A DNA stretch of 8,898 nucleotides. Source: an uncultured Pseudomonadota bacterium (GTDB lineage Bacteria; Pseudomonadota; Gammaproteobacteria; Burkholderiales; Rhodocyclaceae). Below, piece by piece: positions 7,189 to 8,898 of this stretch. The translations under genes were made by a program, and so were the position numbers. The DNA lies in NCBI GenBank assembly GCA_903939665.1, contig CAJAHZ010000412.1, positions 1 to 8,898 on the forward strand, in the 5' to 3' direction. The notes beneath the pieces were generated by a model. It did no database searches and was not told where the DNA came from. It worked only from the letters and a program-made list of their open reading frames with translations. Within the stretch, counting starts at the first letter, position 1. Every line of letters begins with the position of its first letter.

Positions 7189-7358
7189 GATCTTGCCTCC
7201 GAAAGAAATTTAGACGCTTCTTCGGAAACATGAGTTGTCGGCAAAACCTGAATCCCGTGCCTTGCCGCTTTTGCCGCCCGCACCGGACAGAGGCGGTAAA
7301 TCTTGCCGCTTTCGCCGGCAACACCCCTGAAACCCTTAAGCTGCGCCATCCATCTCAT
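7167..7358 (-). CDS. possible small protein, 63 aa
   Basis: This is the best candidate gene in the 390-nt gap between dinB and the ykgJ-like gene. The product is basic in its first half (KIYRLCPVRAAKAARHGIQ) and helical at its end (THVSEEASKFLSEARSC). No domain is recognised. Two in-frame starts exist: ATG at 7358, whose upstream AGGA is only 2-3 nt away and too close, and ATG at 7349, for which the same AGGA lies about 11 nt upstream, a little far. The end contains the GGAGG of the 42-aa ORF, as expected for coupled small genes. Codon third positions are less GC-rich than in the neighbouring genes, which weakens the case. The plus strand is also open across much of this stretch, so a chance ORF cannot be excluded. 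Outside it (7359-7447) I see nothing. Confidence 0.3.
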   Translation of the reverse strand: MRWMAQLKGFRGVAGESGKIYRLCPVRAAKAARHGIQVLPTTHVSEEASKFLSEARSCTSFNI

Positions 7359-7447
7359 GTTCCTGAGGGGGATACAGCAGGATGCATGCCAAGCTATGGC
7401 GGCTTACAACACGGTGGCGAACATCATCAGCACGCGATCATCTTCAA

Positions 7448-7870
7448 TCAAACCAGCACCTGACGGGTGTCCTTGAAAAATGCGAATATCTGCTGCTCGA
7501 TTGCCGGGTCGATCATCAACTCGGGCCGCTTGCCATTCGGGCAGGCAAGGCGCGACGTCGTGCCGAACAAGCGGCAAATCAGCGGCCGCTCCAGATAGAC
7601 CTGACAGCCATTGCGACCGAGATGCGGGCAACTCAGATCAGCCAGCGCTGTGGCATGCACCGCTTCGCTCACCACCGGCAAGCGCGACATCTCCTCGCTC
7701 GACGTCGTCACCGGCCCGCAGCAATCGTGACAACCCGGCTGACATTCAAAGGCGGGAATGCGCTGACGAAAGAAACGGATTTTATGGCTGTTGGGTGTCA
7801 CTGGCGGCTTTTCAATAGCGCAATGCGATTCAGGTAAAACTGCAAGCGCTCCTGAACTGCCAAAGGGCAC
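7448..7870 (-). CDS. YkgJ family cysteine-cluster protein
   Basis: YkgJ-type proteins hold a conserved cysteine cluster, proposed to bind zinc or iron (possibly an Fe-S cluster), and have no well-defined role. In this 140-aa product the cluster is complete: FECQPGCHDCCG supplies Cys43, 47, 50 and 51, then CPHLGRNGCQVYLERPLICR supplies Cys81, 89 and 99, and LACPNGKRPE adds Cys110. KIRFFRQRIPAF just before the first cluster is typical of the family. The start is unusual. The GTG at 7870 lies 6 nt after the toxin stop, with the GGAG inside the toxin's last codons as a possible ribosome binding site 9 nt upstream, giving about 28 extra residues before the conserved block. A GTG at 7801 would give a more usual N-terminus but has no good site. 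Co-transcription with the toxin-antitoxin pair looks likely. Confidence 0.85.
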   Translation of the reverse strand: MPFGSSGALAVLPESHCAIEKPPVTPNSHKIRFFRQRIPAFECQPGCHDCCGPVTTSSEEMSRLPVVSEAVHATALADLSCPHLGRNGCQVYLERPLICRLFGTTSRLACPNGKRPELMIDPAIEQQIFAFFKDTRQVLV

Positions 7871-7876
7871 AACGGA

Positions 7877-8182
7877 TCACTCCTCATCCTGCGTCCAATA
7901 TCCGGCCTCACGCTGATGCCGGATCGCCAGAATCAGGACAGCGTCCTGATCTTCCTCCAGACTATAAAGGGCCACGTAACCGCTGCGCCCCCGGGAGATG
8001 ACCAATTCACGCAACGCATACTCCACGGGCCGACCGAGCAGCGGATGACGTGTTAATAGACTGACAGCCTCCGCGATCAACTCAACCGTCTCTGCCGCCA
8101 ACGAAAGATCGGTCTCAATCAGGAAGTCGGTTAATCTTTCGAGATCGGCAAGCGCTCGTTCCGAATAACTCAGCTTTGCCAA
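7877..8182 (-). CDS. type II toxin, RelE/ParE family
   Basis: RelE/ParE-superfamily toxins either cleave mRNA at the ribosome (RelE) or poison DNA gyrase (ParE), and are held inactive by the antitoxin encoded beside them. The 101-aa length is typical. The pattern fits: YSERALADLERLTDFLIETD (helical N-terminus), LTRHPLLGRPV (the HPxxGR turn), LRELVISRGRSGYVALYSLE (strands with the basic patch) and VLILAIRHQREAGY (the final strand with the conserved IRHQREAGY). This last motif is usual in ParE-type members, so a gyrase target is somewhat more likely, but target cannot be told by eye. The only start in reach is TTG 8182, with weak GAAAG upstream. It lies inside the antitoxin gene and overlaps it by 13 nt, a common arrangement that keeps toxin translation tied to the antitoxin. 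Confidence 0.9.
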   Translation of the reverse strand: MAKLSYSERALADLERLTDFLIETDLSLAAETVELIAEAVSLLTRHPLLGRPVEYALRELVISRGRSGYVALYSLEEDQDAVLILAIRHQREAGYWTQDEE

Positions 8183-8454
8183 GATGTGGCTTTCGGCTTT
8201 GCCGACTTGCCCCCGGCAATGCGTGCCTTCAAGTAGTCATGAACCGCGCTGGCGTCGTAGCCCTTGCCAGTCTGCAACATGTGCTCCCTTGCCGCTTGAG
8301 CCTCAGCAACGAAACTGGCCCGCCTTTCTGCTGAGGTGGCCGCCTGCTCTATCGCGTGCACCATGAATGCATGGGGCGAGACACCTTTCTGCTCGGCAGC
8401 TGCAACGGCCCGTTGTTTGAGTTCGTCAGAAAGCTTCAATGATGTGGTGGACAT
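8170..8454 (-). CDS. type II antitoxin, ribbon-helix-helix (CopG-like) family
   Basis: The antitoxin binds and neutralises the RelE/ParE toxin encoded downstream and, with it, represses their shared promoter. The 94-aa protein opens with TTSLKLSDELKQRAVAAAEQ, the beta strand and first helix of a ribbon-helix-helix fold. The GVSPHAFMVHAIEQA that follows is the second helix, so the DNA-binding dimer unit spans about residues 3-40. The remainder (ERRASFVAEAQAAREHMLQT, then GYDASAVHDYLKARI) is the likely toxin-binding arm, ending in a basic tail. ATG 8454 is preferred: AAGGA lies 8 nt upstream and a perfect inverted repeat lies just before it. A longer reading from 8499 would add 15 residues across that repeat and looks non-coding. 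Confidence 0.9.
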   Translation of the reverse strand: MSTTSLKLSDELKQRAVAAAEQKGVSPHAFMVHAIEQAATSAERRASFVAEAQAAREHMLQTGKGYDASAVHDYLKARIAGGKSAKPKATSWQS

Positions 8455-8475
8455 TGCCGTGATCCTTTCGCATGC

Positions 8476-8498
8476 CTGGTGACACCAGAGTAACACCA
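8476..8498 (-). promoter_or_regulatory. candidate operator of the toxin-antitoxin operon
   Basis: CTGGTG-A-CACCAG (8476-8488) is a perfect 6+1+6 inverted repeat lying 21 nt upstream of the antitoxin ATG. A further ACACCA (8493-8498) repeats the half-site at 8482-8487 with an 11-nt period, about one helical turn. Spaced half-sites like these are what ribbon-helix-helix repressors bind. The repeat overlaps a weak candidate promoter on the minus strand (TTGCAA at 8511-8516; extended -10 TGT-TACTCT, hexamer at 8487-8492, 18-nt spacer), which fits autorepression. Confidence 0.6.
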
Positions 8499-8573
8499 CG
8501 GTTGCGTGAATTGCAAGGGGCGGAATTTTGCATCAGCGAATGTCCGGACCGGCATGTCTCGTCATCAGCCGCT

Positions 8574-8898
8574 TCACCTCACCGCCCTCCCTTTCAAGGC
8601 GCGCACCTCAAAGCTCACCGACTCCAACTCACGACTGTTGCGGTCCAGCAAAATCAGGCGATGCCTGCCGGGGCGCGGACGCCAGAGCACTTCACTGGCG
8701 GCACTGCCGAGCGCTTCGCTGTCGATGCGCCATTGCCACCCGGCATCAGGCTGGCCGGATAACTGCAGCGCGACGCGCTGCCGCTCCGGTGGAATATCGG
8801 GGTCGAGCGCGATGATGCTGCCCTGCCCCGGATAGGCGATATGCGCCAGCGCTTTGGGCTCGGCGAGACGAACGACGCGCATGCCGGTACCGGCAACA
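8574..8898 (-). CDS. pbpC: penicillin-binding protein 1C, C-terminal domain (5' part outside window)
   Basis: PbpC is an inner-membrane peptidoglycan synthase with an N-terminal glycosyltransferase, a transpeptidase and a C-terminal periplasmic domain. Only the last 107 residues or so are present, and they match that C-terminal (BiPBP_C) domain. AHIAYPGQGSIIALDPDIPP is the family's characteristic opening, QRVALQLSGQPDAGWQWRID the next strands, and WRPRPGRHRLILLD with ESVSFEVRAL the closing beta hairpin. The frame continues without a stop to the window edge, so the ATG at 8882 is internal, not the start. The gene lies 119 nt upstream of the antitoxin start on the same strand. No convincing terminator is seen in the gap, but the toxin-antitoxin operon has its own candidate promoter there. 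The call is confident despite the short fragment, because the IALDPDIPP block is distinctive. Confidence 0.88.
   Translation of the reverse strand, partial: VAGTGMRVVRLAEPKALAHIAYPGQGSIIALDPDIPPERQRVALQLSGQPDAGWQWRIDSEALGSAASEVLWRPRPGRHRLILLDRNSRELESVSFEVRALKGRAVR

Noticed and set aside
7230..7463. 77-aa plus-strand ORF in the dinB/ykgJ gap
   Set aside because: It has His/Pro/Cys-rich irregular composition and no ribosome binding site, and the minus-strand reading is better supported.
7404..7631. 75-aa minus-strand ORF ending after the YkgJ stop (tail EDDRVLMMFATVL)
   Set aside because: Most of it is a shadow of the YkgJ frame, which holds the complete cysteine cluster. The short tail alone is not evidence of a gene or a frameshift.
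8541..8556. GTCCGGAC palindrome and neighbouring CCGG repeats between pbpC and the antitoxin gene
   Set aside because: It is a short GC-rich self-complementary sequence without a T-run. It is not a convincing terminator or operator and is likely by chance.

Overview
The window is a dense, high-GC stretch of a bacterial chromosome. Its gene families and style (DbpA, a long-form DinB, a DOMON-like/DUF1343 pair, a YkgJ cysteine-cluster protein and PbpC) suggest a betaproteobacterium, perhaps from the Rhodocyclales. That placement is inference from protein style, not a measured match.

Layout, left to right. (1) 3-485 (+): the 3' end of dbpA, an ATP-dependent RNA helicase for 23S rRNA, followed 5 nt later by an unrecognised 167-aa acidic protein (491-994). 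(2) 1028-3922 (+): a compact run of four genes. It opens with a minimal J-domain co-chaperone and continues with three proteins I do not recognise (179, 249 and 421 aa). The second gene starts at a TTG inside the stop codon of the first. A perfect TATAAT lies ahead of the third. The fourth appears to carry a frameshift in its last codons. This is the part of the window most likely to hold an undescribed system. (3) 4063-7057 (+): a likely operon of a DOMON-like protein, a DUF1343/NamZ-type exo-beta-N-acetylmuramidase and DNA polymerase IV (dinB), joined by 4-nt and 37-nt overlaps, with a plausible sigma70 promoter at 4001-4028.

(4) 7060-7358 (-): two overlapping small ORFs that converge on dinB. 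The 42-aa one has a strong GGAGG ribosome binding site and stops 2 nt from the dinB stop codon. (5) 7448-8454 (-): a ribbon-helix-helix antitoxin and RelE/ParE toxin pair, with a YkgJ-type cysteine-cluster protein 6 nt downstream of the toxin. The antitoxin is preceded by a perfect CTGGTG-A-CACCAG inverted repeat that is probably the autoregulatory operator. (6) 8574-8898 (-): the C-terminal end of penicillin-binding protein 1C, running off the window.

Functionally the window combines RNA/ribosome maintenance, a putative Hsp70-linked module, peptidoglycan turnover and synthesis (DUF1343 and PbpC), translesion synthesis and a toxin-antitoxin locus. Only the gene pairs with short overlaps can be linked with confidence. 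No rRNA, tRNA, CRISPR array or insertion sequence was seen.
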